DNA from: Chloroflexota bacterium
GTDB lineage: Bacteria; Chloroflexota; Anaerolineae; Anaerolineales; Villigracilaceae
DNA length: 64,000 nt
Assembly: GCA_024224815.1 (NCBI GenBank)
Contig: JAAENC010000355.1
Span: forward strand, 56,141-120,140
Direction of reading: 5' to 3'
The notes below the pieces were generated by a model, which was not told the origin of the DNA, searched no databases, and was given only the letters and a program-made list of their open reading frames with translations. Position 1 is the first letter of the stretch. Every line of letters starts with the position of its first letter. Of the stretch, positions 8,461-17,866 are shown in pieces. A program made the translations under genes and the position numbers.

Positions 8461-10368
8461 TTAGTTTTTTGTTGAGCGAATTTTTGTATAAGTGTGTTTG
8501 CTTATATTATATATTTGTGAAATTATAAAAATGAAGAAAAGCGGCTCTAGAAAGAACTTGAAACGCATATTTTCGCCCTTTTCAAATAATATGGTGACAA
8601 GAAAAATATATAACCCGGGAAGCACTAGCCCGATGTTTTCAAGATAGTCTTTCTGCTTAATAACTTTTGCTATCCATGACACGCCAGAGAAGAAAAGCAA
8701 TAAGGGGAGTATTGGCGATGAAAACAGTTGGTCGTAAAGGTCTTTCCATGGAAGACGGTCAACGATTGTGTGTTTAGTATGATACTCAGTGGAAGGCCTG
8801 AAGTAGATTTGTATATTCTCCCAATATGATTTGATAATCGTTGTTATAGGTGTTGAAAGCATATATTCTTTGTAGTTTTCTATCAACTCTTGGTTGTATT
8901 CCAGATATTGAATGTGGTTGTAATTTACTGAGCCATCTGTTTTTTTTCTTCGCGTCAAAACATTTGGCAGTGAGCTTTTTTGTTCTTGGTAGTCAATATC
9001 AAGCACCCAATAGTCAGTGTAGTTTGGGTTGCCAACAGAGCGATTTAGATTTAATCCCGTAAATGATGATGTTGAAAGAGTACCAAATTGATAATATTGT
9101 TTTAATCCAAAAATGAGAGCAACAGCCCCCGTAATTACAACGAAAAATAGGATTTTTCTTTTTTCTACCTTAAGTAGAAAAAGCGAAAGCCCGGCTACTA
9201 TAATAAAAGGCCATTGAAAAATTGCTCTGGTAAAGAAGAGCGAGAGAGCAATAATAATTAATGTTCGGAGAGATATATCGTGGCTATTTTTGATTCCCCA
9301 TAGGAAATAATAAAATATAAAAACAAGAAATACTGTTAGGAAGTTGCTATCTAAGAGTGTTGAGTACTGGATAGATGCCGGATGCAATAGGAGAGCAAAT
9401 GATGCGATGATAGCAAAGTTTCTGTCTGTGAGCTTGAGCAACCATAAAAAAGAAAATGTTCCAAGCACGCTATATAGCAAAGCCCATAATTGATAGAGCA
9501 AAAAATCTACATGCAAAAGAGATATTTCCATATCTTGTGCAGGCCAAATGCGAAGTAGTGATACTCTAATGGCATCGAAGCCGGGTGGCTTGGTGTGAAT
9601 ATTAGAAAGCGTTTCGAAAGGGGTGTCCTGCAGGTCTTTCAGTGAGACGCTTTGCATCATGGTTTCGGATGACCATTCCTGAAAATAGAACTCTTCGGTA
9701 GCATAGGGGCGCAACATGGCCTGCAAGCTGATTTGGAATAAAAAAGCGATTAAGGCGATAAGGATAGCAGTGAATAAGTTGCTTGAGCTTTCTTGTAAGT
9801 TGATGAGCATGATAAGCGTTACAAATGCCCATACACCAAAAAATGCCCATTCTGTGAGAAATGAAGACGAGAACAAAGTGCTAAAAATGGTAAGTACGCT
9901 GAGAAGCCCCCAAGCAATTATTGAGTACTTGTTTTTCTTCTGGAGCATGAGCGCCCAGAGTGTGATTTCAAAGCCGATCAAAGAAAAAAAGAAGGAAAGA
10001 GGGTGTATATGCTCAACGTATCCGATCGTGGAACCCAAGCCAGGTTTTTGAGCGAAGATTTGCAGGAGAATCAATGCCAAGCGACTAATAATAAGAAGGC
10101 TGAGTCCGCTGTAGATGGCATTTTTCCCCTCGAATAATGCCTTGGTTTTTTCTTGAATATTGATGCCCCAAATTGCAATTGCTACAACAAAAAGCGCAAC
10201 AAGTATTTCTACAAAACGTGGCGCAGAGTATAGCAGAAAAAATCTGCCCTCGGGGGCGGATGGCTCTAATAATAAGGATAAAAGCAGAAATAGACTTTCA
10301 AAAAATAAAATTAAAAAAAAGACTTTGGTTGCTGTAAATTTAGAAAGTAATGTTTTTTTTTCTGCCAT
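8461..10368 (-). CDS. Multi-pass membrane protein, GT-C glycosyltransferase-like (paralogue 1)
   Basis: 635 residues with roughly a dozen hydrophobic segments. A conserved extracytoplasmic stretch in the middle contains FYFQEWSSE and, about 30 residues on, HTKPPGFDAIR. The Lys-Pro-Pro-Gly element and overall topology resemble ArnT/PMT-type GT-C enzymes that move sugars from polyprenyl phosphates, but the usual acidic pair of the first loop is not clearly placed, so function is tentative. The C-terminal third holds FEKGENMRFKFFLEPL near the last membrane spans. It is a close paralogue of the next gene upstream (10414-12465), sharing the N-terminal LLSKFTATK and many blocks throughout: a tandem duplication. 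Confidence 0.62.
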   Translation of the reverse strand: MAEKKTLLSKFTATKVFFLILFFESLFLLLSLLLEPSAPEGRFFLLYSAPRFVEILVALFVVAIAIWGINIQEKTKALFEGKNAIYSGLSLLIISRLALILLQIFAQKPGLGSTIGYVEHIHPLSFFFSLIGFEITLWALMLQKKNKYSIIAWGLLSVLTIFSTLFSSSFLTEWAFFGVWAFVTLIMLINLQESSSNLFTAILIALIAFLFQISLQAMLRPYATEEFYFQEWSSETMMQSVSLKDLQDTPFETLSNIHTKPPGFDAIRVSLLRIWPAQDMEISLLHVDFLLYQLWALLYSVLGTFSFLWLLKLTDRNFAIIASFALLLHPASIQYSTLLDSNFLTVFLVFIFYYFLWGIKNSHDISLRTLIIIALSLFFTRAIFQWPFIIVAGLSLFLLKVEKRKILFFVVITGAVALIFGLKQYYQFGTLSTSSFTGLNLNRSVGNPNYTDYWVLDIDYQEQKSSLPNVLTRRKKTDGSVNYNHIQYLEYNQELIENYKEYMLSTPITTIIKSYWENIQIYFRPSTEYHTKHTIVDRLPWKDLYDQLFSSPILPLLLFFSGVSWIAKVIKQKDYLENIGLVLPGLYIFLVTILFEKGENMRFKFFLEPLFFIFIISQIYNISKHTYTKIRSTKN

Positions 10369-10413
10369 ATCTAGAAAATATTTAAGTAGCGTTTTAGTTT
10401 GTGTTGAAGAGGG

Positions 10414-12465
10414 TTATGGTGAAGTGTCTAAGCTTAAAATCTTATCTTCTTGCATGATTTTCAGGTAAAAGAGCTTGAATATTTCATAAAGTTGGCTTAC
10501 TAAAAAAATAAAAAGTAGAGGCTCGATAAAAAATTTGAAGCGCATGTTCTCTCCTTTTTCGAAGAGAACAGTTGTTAGAAAGATGTATATTCCGGGTAGG
10601 ATAAATCCTATATTTGTTGCGAAAGATTTGTTCCTAATATTTTTTGCTACCCAACGAATTCCCAGCAATATTAATAACGAAGGGAGAATTGGCTTCGAAA
10701 AGACCTTTTCGTAAGCATTTCTCCAGAAAATACGCTCAATTATAACATTTTGAGAATATCTGCTCGAAGGCTTGAAGTAAATAGTGAGATTATCCCAATA
10801 TGATTTAGCGAGCTCGGATGCCGGCATATTGACTATGTACTCTTTAAATTCTGCTCCTAGCTTTCGGTTGAATTCCAGATAATTAATGTGGTTGAAATTT
10901 GTTTGTCCGTTTACTTTCTTTTTTGTTGTTAGAGTACTTGCTAATAAATTCTCATTTTCCTTGATAGTGAGGTCAACACCCCAAGGGTTTTTTGTTTCAA
11001 GATTTCCAACTGAGCGGTTTAGGTTTAATCCTGTAAAGGATGATGTTGAGAAAATCCCGAACTTGGAATACTGCTTTAAAGTGTAGCTGCCAAATATGCA
11101 TCCTGTAATCACTAAAAATATTAATACTTTTTCTTTGTTCGTTTTGAGCAATGCAAGAGACAGAAGTGTAACGATTAAAAAAGGAATTTGAAAAATCGCT
11201 CTGGTGAAAAAGAGCAATAGTACGCTAAAAGTTAGCCATACTATTGGTGTTTCGTGTTGTTTCTTTGTTTTCCATAGTATGTAATAGAATGTGCCGATAA
11301 GAAAGGTTGTTAAGTAGGTGCTATCTAGTAATGTAGCATAAAGAATATTGGCTGGGTGCAGAAAAAAAATAAATGTTGAAATATACGCAAGTTTTGCATT
11401 AGCGAGATGCGATAACCATAAAAAAATAATGACTCCAAGGATGCTAAATAGAAAAGCCCATAACTTGTAGAGCAAAAAGTCTACATGTAGAAGTGATGTG
11501 AGTTTGTTCTGAGAGGGCCAAATGTAAACCATAAAAGCCCTGATAGTATCTAATCCTGGCGGTTTGACGTGAATGTTGTTTAGGGTTTCCCACGGGTGTT
11601 TTTGTAAATCTTCCAGAGAGACAGTTTGCATGATGTCTTCTGAAGACCATTTCTGAAAATAAAAACTATCTTTTGCGTAGGGGCGCATTGTGGATTGTAG
11701 CGTGCTGATAAAGACAAAGGCACTGACGCCGATCAATATGGCGGTTACGAAAGTTCGCTTTTTTTGCTTAGGTTCTTGCGATGGCAGTTTCGTTTTCTGA
11801 GATTTGAAAATTAGCACGAAAAGCGTTAGAGATGTCCAGGCAAAGAAAACTTGCCATTCTGCAATAGGGGAATAAGAAGATGTGTTTTTTACAAGAATTT
11901 CAAAGAAAAGGCTGAAAATTAGCGTAATGCTTACCAATATCCAACAGATGATGATGGTCTTGAAGTAGCTCTTTTGTCTCTTCCACAAGATGTCTTGGAT
12001 ATTTTTGTTGACGAAAAAGATCCAAAGCACTATTTTGAGAGCTATTAGCGAAAAGAAAAAGAAAAAGGGACGAAGATGTGTTGCATAGCTGCTCAGGTCG
12101 TGTAAGTCTGCGCTTTCTGAAAAAATTTGCAGCAGAATTCTGCTAAAGCAGGTCAGTGTCATGAGCAAAATTCCCCCGTAAAGGAAGTTATCTTGCCAGA
12201 TCGGAGTAGAAGCGTTTTTTGTGGTTTTTTTACTCCACACTTTGTTAGATGCTTTTTTTACCCCTAGTACTGATAAACCGATAATAACGAACATGACAAT
12301 TAGTTCTAAAAAGCGTGGTGCAGAGTAAATGGAGACTACTCTACTTTTTGGATTAGATGGCTCCAGGGCTAAAGCTAGAAAAATAAGTAGGCTTTCCAGA
12401 AGCAAAGCAAAAAAGAAGATTTTGGTTGCTGTAAATTTGGAAAGTAGTATTTTTGTTGATTTCAT
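10414..12465 (-). CDS. Multi-pass membrane protein, GT-C glycosyltransferase-like (paralogue 2)
   Basis: 683 residues, about 48 longer than its neighbour, with extra sequence mostly in the N-terminal half between early membrane spans. The shared blocks include LLSKFTATK, YSAPRF, FYFQKWSSED, HVKPPGLDTIR, SSFTGLNLNRSVGN and FEKGENMRFKFF. The same GT-C-like reading applies: probably a polyprenyl-phosphate-sugar-using glycosyltransferase at the membrane, substrate unknown. The last residues diverge from paralogue 1. Codon use is A/T-rich and similar in both copies, so the duplication may be old enough for divergence but both copies look intact. Confidence 0.62.
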   Translation of the reverse strand: MKSTKILLSKFTATKIFFFALLLESLLIFLALALEPSNPKSRVVSIYSAPRFLELIVMFVIIGLSVLGVKKASNKVWSKKTTKNASTPIWQDNFLYGGILLMTLTCFSRILLQIFSESADLHDLSSYATHLRPFFFFFSLIALKIVLWIFFVNKNIQDILWKRQKSYFKTIIICWILVSITLIFSLFFEILVKNTSSYSPIAEWQVFFAWTSLTLFVLIFKSQKTKLPSQEPKQKKRTFVTAILIGVSAFVFISTLQSTMRPYAKDSFYFQKWSSEDIMQTVSLEDLQKHPWETLNNIHVKPPGLDTIRAFMVYIWPSQNKLTSLLHVDFLLYKLWAFLFSILGVIIFLWLSHLANAKLAYISTFIFFLHPANILYATLLDSTYLTTFLIGTFYYILWKTKKQHETPIVWLTFSVLLLFFTRAIFQIPFLIVTLLSLALLKTNKEKVLIFLVITGCIFGSYTLKQYSKFGIFSTSSFTGLNLNRSVGNLETKNPWGVDLTIKENENLLASTLTTKKKVNGQTNFNHINYLEFNRKLGAEFKEYIVNMPASELAKSYWDNLTIYFKPSSRYSQNVIIERIFWRNAYEKVFSKPILPSLLILLGIRWVAKNIRNKSFATNIGFILPGIYIFLTTVLFEKGENMRFKFFIEPLLFIFLVSQLYEIFKLFYLKIMQEDKILSLDTSP

Positions 12466-12470
12466 ATTTT

Positions 12471-12836
12471 CTAGGATAGACGTTCATCAAAACGCTGAAT
12501 TTCTAGCGTGTAGCCATTTGGGTCTTTGAAGAAGAAATGATAGATTTGATATTTGGAGTTGTGTATGGGCGGAGTAGTGATATCTACGCCTTTCGCTAGG
12601 AGGGTTTCGTACCAAGTGTCCACGTTATCGGTGACGAGGGTTAGGATGATGTTTTTTGACACGGGCGTTTCGTCCAGATGCGTGCAGAAGCCGAGATAAC
12701 CATTCCCGCTGGTTTTGTAAATCCGACAGATGCCCTGGTCTCGTATGAGAGGGAGTTCGAGTATCTCTTCGTAGAAACGGGATGTTGCATCTAGATCGCT
12801 GGTGTGGAGGAAGGTGAGGGTTTGGTCAAAGGTCAT
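12471..12836 (-). CDS. VOC-family (glyoxalase/bleomycin resistance-like) protein
   Basis: 121 residues from ATG 12836. A longer reading to 12860 would begin at TTG inside a palindromic repeat and is unlikely. The paired beta-alpha-beta-beta-beta fold is suggested by the N-terminal FLHTSDLDATSRFYEEIL and the C-terminal FFFKDPNGYTLEIQRF; the final Glu (LEIQ) is the usual metal ligand of the family. The short size and lack of a specific signature leave substrate and reaction open. It lies upstream of the membrane protein gene (5-base gap), so it could head that transcription unit. Confidence 0.78.
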   Translation of the reverse strand: MTFDQTLTFLHTSDLDATSRFYEEILELPLIRDQGICRIYKTSGNGYLGFCTHLDETPVSKNIILTLVTDNVDTWYETLLAKGVDITTPPIHNSKYQIYHFFFKDPNGYTLEIQRFDERLS

Positions 12837-12858
12837 TTTCTTCACCACAAAGAACACC

Positions 12859-12906
12859 AAGGGGCACGAAGGAAAACTTGAAATTTTGTATTCCTTCGTG
12901 CCCCTT
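12859..12906. repeat. Palindromic intergenic repeat with 16-bp stem
   Basis: Arms at 12859-12874 and 12891-12906 are perfect reverse complements, with a 16-nt loop; the flanks (ACCACAAAG / CTTCGTGGT) extend the symmetry imperfectly. The text (repeated CACGAAGG units) is of a kind seen as dispersed repeats in many genomes. It lies directly after the ygfK stop and may also act as its terminator, although no T-run follows. Confidence 0.6.
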
Positions 12907-12918
12907 CGTGGTTAAAAA

Positions 12919-15900
12919 CTATTGAACGGGGTCAAGGTGCAAGAGGTAAGAATAATCCTTTGCAACGACATCAATCATCTTCAGCAGCCCTTGCATTGTG
13001 GCATCTTGTTGAAGCGCTGAATTGCTGAATTTTGCTTCGCCATTTTCGAGCACGAGATCATAAATATTGCCTGCGTAGCGCATTTTCATTGTGCTCTCAG
13101 ATGTGTAGACATAGCCTTCTTGCTCTGTGTATTTGTCGAATTCGCTCTCGCGCCAGAAGAGGGTGAATTTGTCCTTGGCGGGGTCGCTGTCGTAGGGGCA
13201 GAAGACTTCGCAGTTTCCACATTCGTTGCAGAGGCCTTCGAGATGCAAAATTTGATTTACGTCTCGATAGCCATCAACTTCAATAGCGAGATTGGCGATA
13301 TTCGGGCAGACGGTGACGCATTTATTACAGACCTCGTTACAGGAGAGACAGCGATTTGTGGATGCGGCAAAGTTGGTGTCGAAATCTGCTGTGCTGACCT
13401 GCGGATTAATGATGGCTTTGCGCCCAAAGATTTTATCGAGTCGGCCATCTTCAAACTCATATTCTGTTGCTTCTTTGAGTGGCGCATGCGTGATATTTTC
13501 TTTTTTGATGATGCCTTCGGCAACGGCGCGTCCATCGGCAATCGCTTCGATGATGGAGGATGGGCCGCGATAGGCATCGCCGCCGAGATAGACATTCTCA
13601 ACGTCGGTTTCGTGGAATTCGTTGGTGGGAATATCGCCTCGGTCATCGGCTTTTAAGCCGTTTTTAGAGAGTAATTCATAATCTACGAGTTCGCCGATGG
13701 CGGTGATAACGGTATCGATCTCGAAGTTTACGAACTCACCTTCGACGGGGACGGGTCGGCGGCGTCCGCTATCGTCTTTTTCGCCGAGTTTCATCTGCTG
13801 GCATTTCAAAACACCATCGTTTAAGCTGACGGGATTAACTAACTCATGGAAGACTGCGCCATCGTGTGTGGTTTCGAGATATTCTTCACGGGTGGCGGGC
13901 ATTTCTTTATAGGAGCGGCGGTAAACGATGTTGACGCTTTCTACACCTTCGACGCGCAGAGCGGCACGGGCTGCATCCATAGCAGAGTTACCAGCGCCGA
14001 CGACGGCTACATTTTTACCCAAATCCATTGTGGGCATTTTGATGCTATAGTCGTAGGAATCATTTCCGCGTTCAGCGGCTGTATCTACGAATTCGCGCAA
14101 GAATTTGATCGCACCGATCACTTTATCGCTGTCGCCTTCGACGGGCAAATTGCGGGATTTCCATGCCCCGATAGCCAAGTGAACGTAGGCGTAGCCATCG
14201 GCTTTGAGTTTATCTACATCAATAGCGGGGTCGCAGTTTAATTCAAATTTTGCGCCCATTTTCTTTACCAATTCAACATCGTTTTCGATGGCTTCGTCGG
14301 GCACGCGGTAGTCGGTGATTCCTTGTGCGACCATGCCGCCGATACGGCTGCCTTTGTCGAAGACGGTCACGTCGAAACCTTCACGTCCGAGGAAGTAGGC
14401 GGAAGATAATCCGGCCGGGCCAGCGCCAATTACGGCCACCTTAGAATCTCGATGGGGCGTTTTCGGAGAGATTCTGCCCATTACCTCGTCAAAACCTCGT
14501 TCGGAGGCAATCCTCTTCAAATCACGGATGCGCACGGTCTCTTCATAATCGTTACGCACGCATTTCAGCTCACAGGCGCTCTCACAAATATATCCCGTCA
14601 CAAATGGCATCGCATTCGATGAAATAATTAGCTCGTAAGCATCCGCGAAACGTTCTTCGCCGATCAATTGGATATATTCGGGGATGTCCTGATGGACGGG
14701 ACAGGCGACGATACAGGGCGCAACGAAACAATCGAGCAAACCGAGTTTGTCGTCCGTTTTCATCGGTGCATCGGGTTTTGCTTCTCTGTGATAACGCTCA
14801 TCGGTGATGGATGCCGCAGCGACTTTTTCAAGTTTTTCCAGATCCATTTTTCTGGATGGATTTTTTGCCATTGAGCGTTCGAGGACGGTTGACAGCTGAT
14901 TTAACCGTGAATATCCGCCTGGCTTCAAGAGGTCAGTCGCCAGTGTAATGGGCCTGATACCGCTTGTGAATAGATCGTCAACATTGAAATAGGTTGCGCC
15001 ACCCGAGTACGAGATGGCGAGGTCGCCGTTAAATTCATGGGCGAGCTTATTTGTCAGATTGACCGTCAACGGATAAAGCGCACGCCCGCTCATATACATC
15101 TCGCCGGTGGGCAATCTGCGCCCATCGTTGATGACGGCGAAAGTATTCGTGAGTTTAATGCCGAATTCAACGCCATTTTCAGCAGCATGGGCTTTGAGTG
15201 ATGAGATCATTTTGACGGCATCGTCATATTTCATATCATGCTCAAAAGATTCGTGTTTGAATTCGATATGGTCAAAGCCCTGTCTGTCGAAAACATCGCG
15301 GACATAGTCGTAGCCGAGCAAAGTCGGGTTGAGTTTTACATAAGTGTGAACCTTCTTCTCTGAGATCAGATAACGACAAATCCCTTCCTGTTCTTCGGGG
15401 GGCGTTCCGTGCATCGTCGAGAGTGTGATCGAGTTGGAGATATTCGGTGAAATGCTCTCCGCAAAAGAGGGGGCGCTAATGTTGGGAATTTGTCCCGCTT
15501 CAATAGCCGTTTTCAAATCTGCCACACATTCCTGGAAGATTTCCGTTGCGGATGCGTCTTTCAGCCCTTCAATAAAACCATCAATTTTCGGTGATTTAAT
15601 GCCTTCAAGATCATAGCCCACGCTCATATTGAAAACAAATCCACGCTCATCCATCTGGGAGATGCCAAGTGCTTTATTCAAGATGTGGAGCAGGAACCAA
15701 CCTTTGACATATTCGTCAAAAGCCTCTTGAACGCTAAACTCAGTAGACCACTCGGTGTTGTAGCCTTCATCGGGCATATCAATACAGGGCTTTTCGATCT
15801 CGAGTGAATCCAAGATTTGGACGGTTTTCAGCTCAAAGAAACGACCGCCTGTCACATAAGATGCAACGATATTCGGTGCTTGCTGTGTAGCAGGTCCTGC

Positions 15901-16074
15901 TGCGGGGCCAATAGCCGTCTCGCATTTTTCGCCAAATATCTCGAAATGAGCATCGTCTTTTTTATAATAGAAACTTCCTTCAGGGATCGAAAAAATACTC
16001 TGGTGGTTCTGGTACTCTTCAAGCATCCAGCGTAAAAGCTGCTTGAACTTAATGGGGCGCATAATATCGGTCAT
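12919..16074 (-). CDS. ygfK: YgfK family Fe-S/FAD oxidoreductase (putative selenate reductase subunit family)
   Basis: 1051 residues, close to E. coli YgfK (about 1030). Order: a dihydroorotate-dehydrogenase-like TIM barrel (about 1-430), a GltD-type Fe-S helical domain with cysteines at [13 protein letters not shown] and CESACELKC, an FAD Rossmann motif ([17 protein letters not shown]), an NAD(P) motif ([15 protein letters not shown]), and two C-terminal ferredoxin motifs ([16 protein letters not shown] and [13 protein letters not shown]). The family accompanies XdhD/YgfM-type, often selenium-dependent, molybdenum hydroxylases and is linked to anaerobic purine breakdown; the 'selenate reductase' name is historical. 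It probably exchanges electrons between NAD(P)H and the Mo enzyme. A clear AAGGAG precedes ATG 16074. The related Mo and FAD subunits are at 1-1389 and 7121-7867, on the same strand. Confidence 0.85.
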   Translation of the reverse strand: MTDIMRPIKFKQLLRWMLEEYQNHQSIFSIPEGSFYYKKDDAHFEIFGEKCETAIGPAAGPATQQAPNIVASYVTGGRFFELKTVQILDSLEIEKPCIDMPDEGYNTEWSTEFSVQEAFDEYVKGWFLLHILNKALGISQMDERGFVFNMSVGYDLEGIKSPKIDGFIEGLKDASATEIFQECVADLKTAIEAGQIPNISAPSFAESISPNISNSITLSTMHGTPPEEQEGICRYLISEKKVHTYVKLNPTLLGYDYVRDVFDRQGFDHIEFKHESFEHDMKYDDAVKMISSLKAHAAENGVEFGIKLTNTFAVINDGRRLPTGEMYMSGRALYPLTVNLTNKLAHEFNGDLAISYSGGATYFNVDDLFTSGIRPITLATDLLKPGGYSRLNQLSTVLERSMAKNPSRKMDLEKLEKVAAASITDERYHREAKPDAPMKTDDKLGLLDCFVAPCIVACPVHQDIPEYIQLIGEERFADAYELIISSNAMPFVTGYICESACELKCVRNDYEETVRIRDLKRIASERGFDEVMGRISPKTPHRDSKVAVIGAGPAGLSSAYFLGREGFDVTVFDKGSRIGGMVAQGITDYRVPDEAIENDVELVKKMGAKFELNCDPAIDVDKLKADGYAYVHLAIGAWKSRNLPVEGDSDKVIGAIKFLREFVDTAAERGNDSYDYSIKMPTMDLGKNVAVVGAGNSAMDAARAALRVEGVESVNIVYRRSYKEMPATREEYLETTHDGAVFHELVNPVSLNDGVLKCQQMKLGEKDDSGRRRPVPVEGEFVNFEIDTVITAIGELVDYELLSKNGLKADDRGDIPTNEFHETDVENVYLGGDAYRGPSSIIEAIADGRAVAEGIIKKENITHAPLKEATEYEFEDGRLDKIFGRKAIINPQVSTADFDTNFAASTNRCLSCNEVCNKCVTVCPNIANLAIEVDGYRDVNQILHLEGLCNECGNCEVFCPYDSDPAKDKFTLFWRESEFDKYTEQEGYVYTSESTMKMRYAGNIYDLVLENGEAKFSNSALQQDATMQGLLKMIDVVAKDYSYLLHLDPVQ

Positions 16075-16107
16075 AGGGGGTTCTCCTTAATAAATAGTAA
16101 AGTCATC

Positions 16108-16127
16108 TTTTAGGAAATATCCTAAAA
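16108..16127. promoter_or_regulatory. Palindrome upstream of ygfK, possible operator
   Basis: Perfect 8-bp arms (TTTTAGGA / TCCTAAAA) with a 4-bp spacer, centred about 43 bases upstream of the ygfK start codon. It could bind a dimeric regulator or form a small hairpin in the leader. No promoter hexamers are placed confidently around it. Confidence 0.35.
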
Positions 16128-16188
16128 CGGAACCAATCTATTTGCATTCTTCCCCATCTTTTGAAAGAATTTACGCAAAAAGAAATTG

Positions 16189-16225
16189 AGTAAAATTCAA
16201 GTTGTCTGACAACTTGAATTTTACT
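16189..16225 (-). terminator. Long hairpin terminator after cofC
   Basis: Perfect 17-bp arms (16189-16205, 16209-16225) with a 3-nt loop. On the minus strand it is followed by CAATTTCTTTTT. It lies between the cofC stop and ygfK, and separates the F420 operon from ygfK. Confidence 0.7.
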
Positions 16226-16291
16226 TTAAAAATATCGTATGAGCTAGTGCTTGGTGCCTTAATTGTATTGTTTCCCCTTGGTCTTTTTTTT

Positions 16292-16921
16292 CTAATTCTG
16301 TTTTCCGCTCATATAAGAAAAATTGAACTTTTCTGCAACCAGTTCCAGGTCTTCGGGTAAATCAAGATCTAATTCTATAGAAGGTAGCTCACAAATTTCC
16401 AGTCTTGCACCTGCTTTTCGTGCCTTTTCGCAGTGACGTTCAAATGAGTTTTCCCCATAACCATAATCAATAATGCCTGCCGGAGAAACGAGCAGGGCGT
16501 TGGTCCCATTTCTATGTCGGTCGGGTGTAATAACCACAACACGTTGTCCGCCATTTGCAGCAGCAATGATTTTTTCAATATCTTCTTGTGTGATCAAAGG
16601 TAGATCTGCCGGTAAGACCAGCACGCCATTTGTTGTATACATTTTGGCAACAGCTGTTGCTCGTTCTAATGCTGTATTTAAATGTGGAGAGCCGTTTTCT
16701 CTAATCGTGCGCGCATCATGGTCGCGTGCAATAGTTAATGCTTTTGGGTCACGGCTTACGACCAGAACTTCTTCCACATCGGGTGTTGCTTTCAAGGTTT
16801 TCAGGGTATGGGAAAGTAGATGACTATTTAGCTCAGCTCTTTCATCTTCGGTGAGCGTGTCAGCCAAGCGAGACTTTCCACGCCGCAAAGGTTTTACAGG
16901 CACGATAGCCCAGATGGTCAT
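16292..16921 (-). CDS. cofC: 2-phospho-L-lactate (or phosphoenolpyruvate) guanylyltransferase CofC/FbiD
   Basis: 209 residues from ATG 16921, with AAAGGA 6 bases upstream; an earlier in-frame codon at 16951 lies inside cofD and lacks such a site. The nucleotidyltransferase start WAIVPVKPLRRGKSRLA is diagnostic for CofC, followed by LVLPADLPLI (metal-binding Asp) and DRHRNGTNALL. The enzyme activates 2-phospholactate or, in many bacteria, phosphoenolpyruvate with GTP to give the donor used by CofD in coenzyme F420 synthesis. It is the last gene of an operon nitroreductase-GGDEF-cofD-cofC and starts 10 bases after the cofD stop. Confidence 0.9.
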   Translation of the reverse strand: MTIWAIVPVKPLRRGKSRLADTLTEDERAELNSHLLSHTLKTLKATPDVEEVLVVSRDPKALTIARDHDARTIRENGSPHLNTALERATAVAKMYTTNGVLVLPADLPLITQEDIEKIIAAANGGQRVVVITPDRHRNGTNALLVSPAGIIDYGYGENSFERHCEKARKAGARLEICELPSIELDLDLPEDLELVAEKFNFSYMSGKQN

Positions 16922-16931
16922 AAAAATCCTT

Positions 16932-17864
16932 TCAGAACAAAGTATGGACAAATTTTAGCACATCTTTAGCAAGGCGCTTCCTTTCGTCCGAATTTTTCAT
17001 TATCGAATTTGTTATTAGCGTTTTTATGTCTAGTAAAGCGATTTCATCCTTTAATACCTCATCAACCTGATCGAAAATAAAAGCATCAAGCAGACCTTCG
17101 TAATGCTTGGCTACAGCTAATGCAGAGGGTTGGATGCCCAACTCCCGATACATTTTCGCGGCGGGACCTTTTACCGCTTTCCCACCAATAATAGGGGAGA
17201 TGGCGACAACAACCTTCGTCTCGCACGCGGATTTTATGCCTGCTACCGTTATAATAGGGTCTATGCTGACCCACGGGTTGGAGGGGCAAATCACCACCGC
17301 ATCGGCATTATTAATAGCCTCAAGCACACCTTTCGCAGGGCGTGCTTTCTCAACCCCAGCAAAACGAAAGCCGCTTACAGTTGGCTCGCAGCGTTGATGG
17401 ACGAAATATTCCTGAAAAGGGAGTTCTCCCTGTTCGCGGGTGTTAACCATTGTATAAACAGGGTCATCCGTCATAGGCAGGATAGGGTGTTCTACGCCCC
17501 ATGCTTTGCAAAAATCACGGGTGATGTTTGAGAGCGGAGCGCCTTTCTTTAGCCGATACGTTCTCTCCAGATGGGTGCCGAGGTCACGATCACCAAGTTG
17601 AAACCACGTTTGTCCCCCCAGTTTCTTTATATTTTCAAAGGTCTGCCAAGTTTCGTTTGCGCGTCCCCATCCCGTAAGGGGATTTGCTAATCCTGCCAGT
17701 GTATAGCAAACAGTGTCGAGATCGGGCGAGATTTTTAGACCAAGATATTCAAAATCATCGCCGGTGTTGACGATTATAGTTAAGTTTTCAGGAGGCAGAA
17801 TTTGTGCAAGGCCATGTGCAAGTTTTGCACCGCCTACGCCGCCGGCTAATGCGACAATTTTCAT
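16932..17864 (-). CDS. cofD: 2-phospho-L-lactate transferase CofD/FbiA
   Basis: 310 residues from ATG 17864, preceded by GGGAG; this start removes the apparent overlap with the upstream gene. The N-terminus MKIVALAGGVGGAKLAHGL is the family signature, followed by NTGDDFEYLGLKISPDLDT and, in the middle, VICPSNPWVSI. CofD joins the phospholactyl or phosphoenolpyruvyl group to the deazaflavin Fo, giving F420-0 or dehydro-F420-0. Fo synthase (CofG/H, FbiC) is not in this window. It is directly downstream (2 bases) of a diguanylate cyclase gene. Confidence 0.93.
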   Translation of the reverse strand: MKIVALAGGVGGAKLAHGLAQILPPENLTIIVNTGDDFEYLGLKISPDLDTVCYTLAGLANPLTGWGRANETWQTFENIKKLGGQTWFQLGDRDLGTHLERTYRLKKGAPLSNITRDFCKAWGVEHPILPMTDDPVYTMVNTREQGELPFQEYFVHQRCEPTVSGFRFAGVEKARPAKGVLEAINNADAVVICPSNPWVSIDPIITVAGIKSACETKVVVAISPIIGGKAVKGPAAKMYRELGIQPSALAVAKHYEGLLDAFIFDQVDEVLKDEIALLDIKTLITNSIMKNSDERKRLAKDVLKFVHTLF

Positions 17865-17866
17865 AT

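Noticed and set aside
12837-12860. Extended N-terminus of the VOC protein beginning at TTG
   Set aside because: The extra codons come from a palindromic repeat and lack a ribosome-binding site.
13120-13656. Long open frame (178 codons) on the plus strand
   Set aside because: It lies fully antisense to ygfK, has no recognisable protein content and no ribosome-binding site. Antisense open frames are common opposite such genes.
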